Source of the DNA: an uncultured Erythrobacter sp. | GTDB lineage: Bacteria > Pseudomonadota > Alphaproteobacteria > Sphingomonadales > Sphingomonadaceae | Direction: 5' to 3' | Length of the DNA: 64,000 nucleotides | Assembly (NCBI RefSeq): GCF_947499705.1 | Contig: NZ_CANMPJ010000001.1 | Span: 407,501-471,500 of the forward strand | Part shown: positions 9,643 through 17,117 of the stretch, one piece after another | Numbering within the stretch: the stretch's first letter is position 1 | How the letters are laid out: each line of letters opens with the position of its first letter | Position numbers and translations under genes: made by a program | The notes under the pieces: generated by a model | Seen by the model: the letters and a program-made list of their open reading frames with translations, nothing else | Database searches by the model: none | Told to the model about the DNA's origin: nothing

Positions 9643-9778
9643 TTTTTCCGCACCCCATCCGGGGTGCGATATCCTCGCTCATGCGATCAGAGATCGCATC
9701 GCGGAGTTTATCCTGAGCGGCAGGCTTGCCAGCCAGCCGAAGGGGGCGGGCGGTCGCCGTTGCGGCCCTTGGGGCCGA
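9643..9778 (+). repeat. Dispersed three-hairpin intergenic repeat, copy 1
   Basis: Begins directly after the SDR stop codon. Hairpin 1 is CGCACCCC-ATCC-GGGGTGCG (9649-9668), hairpin 2 ATGCGATC-AGA-GATCGCAT (9681-9699), hairpin 3 CGGCCC-TTG-GGGCCG (9763-9777). CCTCGCTCATGCG and CGGTCGCC.TTGCGG are shared with the other copies. About 40 extra bases between hairpins 2 and 3 (from about 9706) are absent from the other copies and contain TCCTGAGC and GCCGAAGG, which look like a second inserted repeat. Confidence 0.75.
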
Positions 9779-9803
9779 AGTCTCCGCTATAGTCTCAGAA
9801 TTC

Positions 9804-9836
9804 GAAAACCCTCGCTTTTGCGGGGGTTTTCTTTTG
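9804..9836 (+). terminator. Terminator-like hairpin before the enoyl-CoA hydratase gene
   Basis: AAAACCCTCGC (9805-9815) faces GCGGGGGTTTT (9820-9830) across TTTT with one mismatch, followed by CTTTT. It lies between the SDR and the hydratase, so it may end the thiolase-SDR transcript or act as an attenuator. Confidence 0.55.
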
Positions 9837-9878
9837 CCGGAAGCGTGGCAACGTGGATTGCGAAGGAGAGAGACCAAG

Positions 9879-10751
9879 ATGACCGACTACACCCAAATCC
9901 TCGTCGACAAGGCCGATGGTGTTGCCACCATCACGCTCAACCGTCCGGAGAAGATGAACGCCTACACCCGAACGATGGGGGCGGAGATCATGGCGGCGAT
10001 GGATGATATCGATGCCGATGACAGCGTGCGGGCGGTGATCTTTACCGGCTCTGGCGATCGCGCATTTTGCGCTGGCGCCGATCTGACGCCCGAAGGGGGA
10101 GGGCAGGTGTTCTCCAGCGCCGATCAGGTCGAGGATCTGTCAGACGAGCGCGTACGCGATGGCGGGGGCCTGCTGACTTTGCGCCTGTTCGAGAGCAAGA
10201 AACCGTTGATCTCGGCCTGTAATGGTGTCGCTGTTGGTGTGGGCGCGACGATGCAGCTTGCCATGGACATCCGCCTCGCGAGTGACACTGCGCGCTACGG
10301 GTTTGTGTTCGCGCGGCGCGGGATTGTACCGGAGGCGGCATCGAGCTGGTTCCTCCCTCGCATCGTCGGGATCAGCCAGGCGCTCGAATGGTGTTATTCG
10401 GGTCGGGTATTCGATGCCGAAGAAGCCAAGGCGGGAGGATTGGTCCGCTCTGTCCATGCACCGGGTGATCTGATGCGTGCTGCGCAGGACCTTGCATCCG
10501 AGATCGCGCAGAATACTTCGGCCATTTCGGTAGCGATGACGCGGGCGATGATGTGGCGTCTGATGAGCGCGGATCATCCGATGGAAGCGCACAAGATCGA
10601 CAGCCGCGCGATCTACACGCTGTCGCGCGGGGCCGATGCCAAGGAGGGGATCGCCAGCTTCCTCGACAAACGCAAGCCGGTCTATCCCGGCAAGGTCAGC
10701 GAAGACATGCCCGATTTCTATCCTTGGTGGGAAGCGCGCGGCTACGAGTAA
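9879..10751 (+). CDS. Enoyl-CoA hydratase/isomerase family protein
   Basis: A 290-residue crotonase-fold protein. The start at 9879 follows AAGGAGAG. The N-terminal strand ADGVATITLNRPEKMNAYT and the oxyanion-hole segment RAFCAGADL (about residues 60-68) are typical, as is the second Gly-rich segment GVAVGVGATMQLAMDIR. Enoyl-CoA hydratases add water to 2-enoyl-CoA. The acid residue usually found near GIVPEAASSWFLPR is present as Glu. It follows the thiolase and SDR genes, completing three steps of acyl-CoA degradation; the exact substrate is unknown. Confidence 0.9.
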   Translation: MTDYTQILVDKADGVATITLNRPEKMNAYTRTMGAEIMAAMDDIDADDSVRAVIFTGSGDRAFCAGADLTPEGGGQVFSSADQVEDLSDERVRDGGGLLTLRLFESKKPLISACNGVAVGVGATMQLAMDIRLASDTARYGFVFARRGIVPEAASSWFLPRIVGISQALEWCYSGRVFDAEEAKAGGLVRSVHAPGDLMRAAQDLASEIAQNTSAISVAMTRAMMWRLMSADHPMEAHKIDSRAIYTLSRGADAKEGIASFLDKRKPVYPGKVSEDMPDFYPWWEARGYE

Positions 10752-10799
10752 TCCGGGTCGGTCTTGCATTGCGGGATGGTTTCATGGGAAACCAGTTCC

Positions 10800-11276
10800 A
10801 TGACAAGCGCCACCAATGACAATCCGGCCGCCAGCGCGGGGCAATTGGCGGGTTTTTTGCCCTACCAATTGTCCGTCGCTTCGAACGCGGTCAGCGAGCT
10901 GATTTCCGAACGATACCGCAAGCGTTTCGCGCTCAAGATCCCCGAATGGCGGGTGATGGCCGTGCTTGGCGACGCCGGGGCGGCAACTCAGCGCGACCTG
11001 ACCGAAGCGACGCTGATGGACAAGGTCGCGGTGAACCGCGCTTGCAAAGTCCTGGAAGAACGCGGGCTTGTGGCGCGGGCACCCAATGCGCGCGATGGCC
11101 GCTCGCACCTGCTCGAACTGACGGGCGAGGGCAGGGCGATCCATCAGGAAGTGATGCCGCTTGCATTGCAGACGGAACGCGACCTGTTCGAGGGATTCGA
11201 TGCTGCAGAGCGGGCGCAGTTCCGCGCACTGCTGGAACGGATGCGGGCCCGCGCCGCAGACCTCACCGAAGGCTAA
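10800..11276 (+). CDS. MarR family transcriptional regulator
   Basis: A 158-residue winged-helix protein. Residues ~40-105 hold the MarR core: IPEWRVMAVLGDAG, ATQRDLTEATLMDKVAVNRACKVLEERGLVAR and the wing NARDGRSHLLELTGEG. Flanking N- and C-terminal helices would form the dimer. MarR proteins are ligand-responsive, usually repressing. Placed 48 bases downstream of the acyl-CoA degradation genes on the same strand, it is the obvious candidate for their control (inference). The start at 10800 was chosen because GGGAAACC precedes it; longer starts add a non-conserved tail. Confidence 0.9.
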   Translation: MTSATNDNPAASAGQLAGFLPYQLSVASNAVSELISERYRKRFALKIPEWRVMAVLGDAGAATQRDLTEATLMDKVAVNRACKVLEERGLVARAPNARDGRSHLLELTGEGRAIHQEVMPLALQTERDLFEGFDAAERAQFRALLERMRARAADLTEG

Positions 11277-11290
11277 GCACCAAGAAGCGA

Positions 11291-11330
11291 AACGCGCGGC
11301 TGGCGGGGATTTCCCGACCAACCGCGCGTT
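11291..11330. terminator. Hairpin between marR-type gene and tadC (convergent)
   Basis: AACGCGCGG (11291-11299) and CCGCGCGTT (11322-11330) form a perfect 9-bp stem, with an inner pairing GGCGGGGA/TTTCCCGACC. It lies between two convergent genes and probably serves both, though no strong T-run follows. Confidence 0.6.
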
Positions 11331-11360
11331 CCATTACCCGTCCAGGGTTAGTCGAACAGC

Positions 11361-12362
11361 TTAGTCGCTGAGCAGTGCGTCGTTGATCGAGCAGGCCGCT
11401 GGGCCAAGGATCACGATGAACAGCACCGGCAGAATGAACAGGATCAGCGGCACCGTCATGATCGCCGGCAGACGCGCGGCTTTTTCTTCGGCGCGCATCA
11501 TGCGCTCGTTACGGAATTCCGCCGAAAGCACACGCAGTGCGCTGGCTAGCGGAGTACCGTAGCGTTCGGTCTGGACCATCGTGGTCACCACGCCTTTGAC
11601 CGCTTCGAGATTGACGCGGTAGGCGAGGTTGTTGAACGCTTGTCGGCGCTCATTGAGGAACGACAGTTCAATAGCCGTGAGCGCGAACTCATCACCCAGC
11701 TCTGGATAGGCCCGGCCCAGCTCCTTGGCGACGCGGTTGAATGCGGCGTCGACGGTCAGACCAGCTTCGGCACAAATCACCAGCAGATCGAGTGCGTCCG
11801 GCAGACCCTTCTGGATCTCCAAGGTGCGCTTTGACGCCTTGTTGCTCAGGAACAGCTCTGGGCCTTTGTAACCCAGGCCGATCAGAGCAGCCATTGCCCC
11901 AAGCCGGTACATCGGGCCCCATTCCGGGAAGAAGTTGATCACATAAACGACCACAAAGCCCAGAATACCGAGGATGACCGGCAAGACCGCGCGCAGACCG
12001 ATGATAAGGACTGCAAGCTCTTTGTTCCGGTAACCAGCATATGCGAGCTTTTGCTGCACGGCTTCGACCTGGCTCTGCTGCAAGACTTTCATCTTGCCGA
12101 GCTGATCTTTCACCTTGTCGGTGGTGTCGGATTTGCGCACCAGGCTCGCACGCTTTTTCGTGCCGCCGGTTATGATACCGGCTTTGAGCTGCTCGCGGCG
12201 TTCGTTAAGCGCTTCGACACGCTTGGCCATCGGGTCTTTGATCGTGACCGCGGCATAGATTGCCATGATCACTGCAAAGGCTGCCATCCCGGCCAGCACG
12301 GTGCCGACCATGACGACGTCGAAGCCGAGAAGCGTAGGGCCTGCGGGTTGTTCAAGAATCAT
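11361..12362 (-). CDS. tadC: Tad pilus assembly protein TadC (type II secretion F-domain)
   Basis: A 333-residue polytopic membrane protein with an N-terminal membrane segment (GTVLAGMAAFAVIMAIYAAV), a cytoplasmic region with a charged coil (KRVEALNERREQLKAG), two middle membrane spans, the T2SSF domain containing LPDALDLLVICAEAGLTVDAAF, and a C-terminal span (IMTVPLILFILPVLFIVIL). TadC pairs with TadB as the inner-membrane platform of the Flp/Tad pilus. It starts 13 bases after the tadB stop, with GCGGGG upstream. Last gene of the minus-strand pilus cluster; a hairpin follows. Confidence 0.92.
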   Translation of the reverse strand: MILEQPAGPTLLGFDVVMVGTVLAGMAAFAVIMAIYAAVTIKDPMAKRVEALNERREQLKAGIITGGTKKRASLVRKSDTTDKVKDQLGKMKVLQQSQVEAVQQKLAYAGYRNKELAVLIIGLRAVLPVILGILGFVVVYVINFFPEWGPMYRLGAMAALIGLGYKGPELFLSNKASKRTLEIQKGLPDALDLLVICAEAGLTVDAAFNRVAKELGRAYPELGDEFALTAIELSFLNERRQAFNNLAYRVNLEAVKGVVTTMVQTERYGTPLASALRVLSAEFRNERMMRAEEKAARLPAIMTVPLILFILPVLFIVILGPAACSINDALLSD

Positions 12363-12375
12363 GTCGTGTCCCCGC

Positions 12376-13347
12376 TTAGATTTCGAAGCTGACCATTTTG
12401 GCCATGATGCCGACGCCAATGCCCATCCAGACGAGCCCACCTAGGCCGGTCACGATCAGGCGATCGTCAGTGAAGAACCCGCCAATATAGCCCGGGTTGA
12501 TCCACCAGATCATGGCGAAGACGATGAACGGCAGCGCGCCAACGATGTAGGCGGATGCTTTCGATTCCGAACTCATGGCCTTGATCTTGAGCTTCATCTG
12601 GCCGCGCTTGCGCAGCACGTCGGCAAGGTTTGAGAGCGTCTCAGCAAGGTTACCACCGGTTTCACGCTGAATGGCGAGTGTGATGCAGAAGAAGTTAAAT
12701 TCTGGGATGCCGAGCCGGTCGGCAGTTTCCTGCAATGAATCTTCCATCGACTTACCGATCTTGATCCGCTCCACGATGCCTTTGAATTCAAGGCCGACCG
12801 GGCCGGGAACTTCCTGTGCGACAACAGCGAGCGTTTCCGTGACAGGCAGACCCGAACGCAAACCACGTACGAGCAATTCAATACCGTCGGGAAACTTCGA
12901 GTTGAAATCGTTGGTCCGCTTCTTGATGAAAAAGCCGACGACGAGGTGCGGAATGCCTGCACCCACCAAAACGCCTACGCCAAGCGCGAGCAAAGCGGCA
13001 CCGCTCTGGATGAAGATGATCACGGCAAGAAAGAGTGCAAGGCCGAGCGATGCGTAGATATATTGCGAAACCGTCCACGGTTTGCCGGTCCGGTCCAGCC
13101 GGTTTTCCAGCGCTTCGAGACGCGAGCCTGAGCCTGCGACCTTGTGCGTTTTTGGCTTGCGCGCGGCAATCGCCTTCTTGAATTGCGATTCAACCTTGGC
13201 ATCCATGCTTTCCGAATGGCGATGGACGAGGCTTTCAAGCCGGCGCTTCTGCGCCTTGCCTGCACCACTGCTGTCGAAAATCAGGTACAGAACGACGATC
13301 ACGGCAAAGATCGCAATCGAAATGATCAGGGTCTGGAACATATCCAT
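12376..13347 (-). CDS. tadB: Tad pilus assembly protein TadB (type II secretion F-domain)
   Basis: The 323-residue product has an N-terminal span (LIISIAIFAVIVVLYLIF), a basic cytoplasmic stretch (AARKPKTHKV), two central spans, then the F-domain with FPDGIELLVRGLRSGLPV and GNLAETLSNLADVLRKR, and a C-terminal span. With TadC it forms the platform on which the CpaF/TadA ATPase acts to drive pilin assembly. Here it directly follows cpaE, separated by 93 bases and a hairpin; in typical clusters cpaF lies in this position. The start ATG is preceded by AGGACC. Confidence 0.92.
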   Translation of the reverse strand: MDMFQTLIISIAIFAVIVVLYLIFDSSGAGKAQKRRLESLVHRHSESMDAKVESQFKKAIAARKPKTHKVAGSGSRLEALENRLDRTGKPWTVSQYIYASLGLALFLAVIIFIQSGAALLALGVGVLVGAGIPHLVVGFFIKKRTNDFNSKFPDGIELLVRGLRSGLPVTETLAVVAQEVPGPVGLEFKGIVERIKIGKSMEDSLQETADRLGIPEFNFFCITLAIQRETGGNLAETLSNLADVLRKRGQMKLKIKAMSSESKASAYIVGALPFIVFAMIWWINPGYIGGFFTDDRLIVTGLGGLVWMGIGVGIMAKMVSFEI

Positions 13348-13402
13348 AAGGGTCGGTCCTGGTTAATCGTCGTTCAACGGGGCTGTTTATTGCGGTCTGA
13401 AT

Positions 13403-13430
13403 GGGAAGCGGAGCGAATGCTCTGCCTCCC
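13403..13430 (-). other. Long imperfect hairpin in the cpaE-tadB gap
   Basis: On the minus strand GGGAGGCAGAGC and GCTCCGCTTCCC pair as a 12-bp stem (one G-T wobble, one mismatch) around ATTC. It follows the cpaE stop by about 10 bases and has no T-run. It could be an mRNA-processing or attenuation structure that sets different levels for cpaE and tadBC. Confidence 0.45.
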
Positions 13431-13440
13431 ACGCAGCGCC

Positions 13441-14724
13441 TTATTCAGCCGGTTCCGCTTCGGTTTTGTCTTTCTTCGCGAGCAGCGATTTCAGATCGAA
13501 CCCGCCTAGCAGCGACTTCTTCTCTTCCGTCACCGAAGACATATCGTCTTCCTCGCTGGCACCCATGATGCGCTCGCCGATCTGCTTGATTGCGGCCGTG
13601 GCCTTGCTCGAAGCATTGGCATCGACGAACACCTGGCCCAGCTTGGCCGCATTCGATGCTGCCTTGACGTCGTAAGGCACGACGAAGTCGACCTTGCGCT
13701 CGATCGAGGCTTCGAAATCGGACTTGCTGATCTCGGCCACATTAAGCTGTGCCTTGTTGGCCACGATCATCGGATGCGCGTGCGCCGCATTGGCTTTGAG
13801 CCAAGACAGGATGCGGATAGTGTCGCGGGCAGAAGCCAGCGTGAACTCGCAAGCCAGAACGACGAGGTTCACGTCGGTCAGCAGATGCGGGAAGTTGATC
13901 AGCATGTTGCGCGGCAGATCGATCACGGTCATTTCGAACGCCTGGCGGAACTCTTCCTCCAGTTGCACGAAAGCCGAACCATCGGTCATCAGCGGCTGGT
14001 TGATCGGAGCCTCTGCCGACAGGATCGACAGATTATCATTGGCGCGGATCATGGCGCGTTCGATGAACAGGCCGTCAATACGGCTTGGGTTATCGATTGC
14101 GTCGGTCAGGCCGCGGCCCGGCTCAAGGTCCAGTGCCAGCGCGCCGGTTCCAAAGTGCACGTCGAGATCGAGCAGCGCAGTCGGAGCCTGATGCTGGTCG
14201 CTGAACAGCCATGCGAGCGAGGTTGCGAGCGTCGAAGCGCCGACACCACCACGCGTCCCGACCACAGCGGTCGAAATGTGCCGCTTGACCGTTTCGCCTT
14301 CACCAGCCTTCGGCGCAGTGAAGATGGCCAGAGCCTGGTTCAGAGCATCGTGCACTTGCTGGGCCGAAAGTGGCTTCAGCAGGTAGTCGTGGATGCCGCT
14401 GGCAAGCAGATCGCGATACAGGCGCACGTCGTTGACCTGGCCCATGGCGATAACCACGGTGCCCGGCTCGCAGACTTCTGCCAGCGCGTTGATATCGTTC
14501 AGCGGATCGCCGCTTTCCGAAAGGTCGACCACGAGGATTGCCGGGCTGGCGCTGACGCTGAGCGATTGGATCGCATTGCGCAGGCCGCCTTTGTTGCACT
14601 TCTCCGGCTGCCAGCCCATTTCGATGATGACGGGACGCAGAACGTCCAGCGCGTTGTCATCGCAGATATAGGCTGCAAACGGATCGCGATTGCCGGGAAG
14701 ACCGGATTTCCAGGGAGCGTTCAT
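13441..14724 (-). CDS. cpaE: Pilus assembly protein CpaE/TadZ (MinD/ParA-like ATPase)
   Basis: 427 residues. Residues ~15-130 form a degenerate response-regulator receiver (AAYICDDNALDVL, PAILVVDLSES, YLLKPLSAQQVHDAL). From about 150 comes a MinD-like ATPase with a deviant Walker A, VVGTRGGVGASTLATSLAW, followed by LLDLDVHFGTGALAL and DLPRNMLINF. CpaE/TadZ marks the cell pole or assembly site for Tad pili. The C-terminal tail is charged (KKSLLGGFDLKSLLAKKDK). It starts 3 bases after the cpaD stop. No cpaF follows it, which is unusual. Confidence 0.93.
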   Translation of the reverse strand: MNAPWKSGLPGNRDPFAAYICDDNALDVLRPVIIEMGWQPEKCNKGGLRNAIQSLSVSASPAILVVDLSESGDPLNDINALAEVCEPGTVVIAMGQVNDVRLYRDLLASGIHDYLLKPLSAQQVHDALNQALAIFTAPKAGEGETVKRHISTAVVGTRGGVGASTLATSLAWLFSDQHQAPTALLDLDVHFGTGALALDLEPGRGLTDAIDNPSRIDGLFIERAMIRANDNLSILSAEAPINQPLMTDGSAFVQLEEEFRQAFEMTVIDLPRNMLINFPHLLTDVNLVVLACEFTLASARDTIRILSWLKANAAHAHPMIVANKAQLNVAEISKSDFEASIERKVDFVVPYDVKAASNAAKLGQVFVDANASSKATAAIKQIGERIMGASEEDDMSSVTEEKKSLLGGFDLKSLLAKKDKTEAEPAE

Positions 14725-14727
14725 GGA

Positions 14728-15378
14728 TTAGTTTCCTCCGCCTTCACTTTGTGCATCTTGCAGACCGGCAGCGCCGGTTGGTGCTGTTTCACGATAGGTC
14801 GTGATTGCCTTGTTCGAAGTTGCAACGACGTTTTCACCGCTGCCTTTCTTGCCTTCGAGCAGGTCCTGTGGATCGGCGACCATCGCAGCGAGGTTGCCGT
14901 TTACCGCGCAACCGTAGCCGGGGCTGGTCGCGTTCATGTAGTTGCTGTCGGCCTTGGCAGACCAGTCGGGGCAGCCCGGAACCGAAGCGGTCGAACGAGT
15001 GATCACCACGCGGGCTTGACCCGGCTCGATAAAACCAGCGGTCGTCGGAGCGGTTTCGCCAACGATCAAACCGTAACGACCGGCAAGGTCATTGACTGCG
15101 CTGGTCACTGCGGGATTGCCCGATGGGTTATCGACAGTAACGCGGTCGCCATAGGCAAGGCCCATCGTGTCGAACCAGCCTTTCAACCGTTGCTGTTCCG
15201 AAATCGGCAGACCGCCGCCATTGGTTTGCACATCGAACGTGTAGTTCGTGCGTTCGACCACTGCCTGCTTGTCACTGTAAAGGCTCGTATTGGTCGGCAT
15301 TCCTGCACAACCCGCGACCGCGAGGCCAAGCGAGAGGGCGAGTGCGCCAGACAGCTTGCTGTATTTTGCAAAGGTCAT
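14728..15378 (-). CDS. cpaD: Pilus assembly lipoprotein CpaD
   Basis: 216 residues from the ATG at 15378, chosen because GAAAGGTG precedes it and it gives a lipoprotein signal (LALSLGLAVAGCAG). The mature domain has two Cys (VPGCPDW and GYGCAVNGNLAAM), with the NGNLAAMVADPQDLL segment typical of CpaD/TadC-associated lipoproteins. CpaD helps the secretin CpaC assemble in the outer membrane. It sits between cpaC (20 bases upstream) and cpaE, in the normal order. Confidence 0.92.
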   Translation of the reverse strand: MTFAKYSKLSGALALSLGLAVAGCAGMPTNTSLYSDKQAVVERTNYTFDVQTNGGGLPISEQQRLKGWFDTMGLAYGDRVTVDNPSGNPAVTSAVNDLAGRYGLIVGETAPTTAGFIEPGQARVVITRSTASVPGCPDWSAKADSNYMNATSPGYGCAVNGNLAAMVADPQDLLEGKKGSGENVVATSNKAITTYRETAPTGAAGLQDAQSEGGGN

Positions 15379-15397
15379 CGTATTCACCTTTCTCACG

Positions 15398-17038
15398 TTA
15401 GAGGCTGAAGCCAGGAGCCGCGGCGTCTGCCGAGCGGTTCTTTTTGCGTTTCTTGCGATCGGTCCGGCGCTCGGTCGGAGCGTTATTCGGAGTGATCGCG
15501 GAAGGATCGGCATTGCTGACATCCGGTGTCGGCGCATTGCCGTCTTCACCAGCTGCTCTCGGGCCAGGGCGTTGCTCACCCGAAACGCCGGCATTGTCCT
15601 GATAGGTGATCAGCTGTTCGAACTCGTTGGCTGAGTGGTAGCCATCGGTTGGCAGCTTGATGTCCTTGGCATCGACCGGTTTCACCAGATACGGCGTCAC
15701 CACGATGACCAGCTCGGTTTCGCCCTTACGGAACGAGCGCGAACGGAACAGGTTGCCCAGGATTGGAACGTCCCCAAGGCCAGGAGCCTTGTCGAGCGCA
15801 TTCTGTGAGCTGTTGCTCATCAGGCCAGCGATCATGAAGCTCTGTCCTGAACCAAGTTCGACAGTCGTCTCGGTGCGGCGCACCGTCAGTGCCGGAACCT
15901 GGAAACCGTTGAGCGTGACTGCCCCCTGGGTTGTCAGTTCCGAAACTTCCGGACGTACGCGAAGCGAGATCCGACCGTTCGCGAGAACCGTCGGCGTGTA
16001 AGCGAGGCTCACACCGAACTTGCGATACTCGATCGAGACGTTGCCAAGACCTTCACTGATCGGGATCGGGAATTCACCACCCGCAAGGAACGTGGCGGTT
16101 TCGCCCGAAAGCGCTGTCAGGTTAGGCTGTGAAAGAGTGGTGACCAGACCGATGCTTTCGGACAGGTCAAGCGCGCCGAGGACGTTGACGCCAAAAAGGC
16201 GGCCAAGACCGGCGAGCGAAGTTCCACCCTGCGAGTCGATCCCCGGACCAGTGATGGTCTGCGTGAGGAAGGTGCCGTCGTCGTTTAGGACGGGAAGGCC
16301 ATTGGCGCCGAGTACGAGGCGTTGCTGAGCCACGCCGGCAACACCTGAACCTGAAGAGAGCGGGCCGCCATAATTGAAGCCGTCGGCTTGACCGAGTGCA
16401 CGGCCTGTGCCGATGCCTCCGCGGAAACCATTGGTTCCGTCAGCGGTGGTCAGGTTGCCGCCAATCTCGCGAAGCAGATTGCGGTTCACTTCGGCGAACT
16501 TCACCTGCAGGTTCACCTGCAGCGGAGTTGCCGTCTTCAGGCGGGTGATGACATTGGCGTCTTCGCCCAGGAATGCCTGAACCAAACGTTCTGCCTCGGC
16601 AGCATCTTCAGGAGCGCCAACCGTACCGGTCAACAGCACTGTATTGGTGCCCATAGTGGCAACGCCGATCTTGGCGTCTGGCATGGCCAGAGACATCATC
16701 TGTTCGATGCTGTCGATGTTCGACCCGACGCGGACGTTGGCCGACCAGATAACCGTACCGGCAGAGTTGCTGGCGTAGATCGTGGTCTCACCGCCGGCCC
16801 GTCCGAAGACATAGAGCTGGCGCTGCGATTTGACCTGGACATCGGCAACGTTTTCGTTGGCTACGAACACATCGGCCATAGCGCCAGGCACCGTGATCAA
16901 TTGTCCGCGTCCGATCGACAGGACAACATCCTGCGATGGGCTAACGGCTTGCTGTGCGGTGGCTGTCGTAGCCGGAACCGCGGCGAGCGGTGCGGCTGCG
17001 ATGCTCGCCAGCAGCAATTTGGCAGTAAGGCGTTTCAT
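15398..17038 (-). CDS. cpaC: Pilus secretin CpaC/RcpA
   Basis: 546 residues from the ATG at 17038, which gives a standard signal peptide (MKRLTAKLLLASIAAAPLAAV...TATA). A start at 17107 has a better GAGG site and would add 23 residues before it, so the true start is open. Residues ~30-110 are the secretin N-terminal domain (VVLSIGRGQLITVPGAM, ADVFVANENVADVQV), then a BON-like module, and from ~330 the secretin domain (PNLTALSGETATFLAGGEFP, VELGSGQSFMIAGLM, LGDVPILGNLFRS). It forms the outer-membrane channel for the Tad pilus. The C-terminal 70 residues are Pro/Asp/Arg-rich and poorly ordered. Confidence 0.93.
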   Translation of the reverse strand: MKRLTAKLLLASIAAAPLAAVPATTATAQQAVSPSQDVVLSIGRGQLITVPGAMADVFVANENVADVQVKSQRQLYVFGRAGGETTIYASNSAGTVIWSANVRVGSNIDSIEQMMSLAMPDAKIGVATMGTNTVLLTGTVGAPEDAAEAERLVQAFLGEDANVITRLKTATPLQVNLQVKFAEVNRNLLREIGGNLTTADGTNGFRGGIGTGRALGQADGFNYGGPLSSGSGVAGVAQQRLVLGANGLPVLNDDGTFLTQTITGPGIDSQGGTSLAGLGRLFGVNVLGALDLSESIGLVTTLSQPNLTALSGETATFLAGGEFPIPISEGLGNVSIEYRKFGVSLAYTPTVLANGRISLRVRPEVSELTTQGAVTLNGFQVPALTVRRTETTVELGSGQSFMIAGLMSNSSQNALDKAPGLGDVPILGNLFRSRSFRKGETELVIVVTPYLVKPVDAKDIKLPTDGYHSANEFEQLITYQDNAGVSGEQRPGPRAAGEDGNAPTPDVSNADPSAITPNNAPTERRTDRKKRKKNRSADAAAPGFSL

Positions 17039-17117
17039 AGTCTGGCCCCCCATGGGTTTCCCATTTTCCGCTTTCACGGCGTCAAAACGTTTCGTTAGGA
17101 TCGACATTTGTTGGTCC

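Noticed and set aside
13774-15408. 544-codon open frame on the plus strand over cpaE/cpaD
   Set aside because: It lies antisense to two well-supported genes, lacks domains and arises from GC-rich codon structure.
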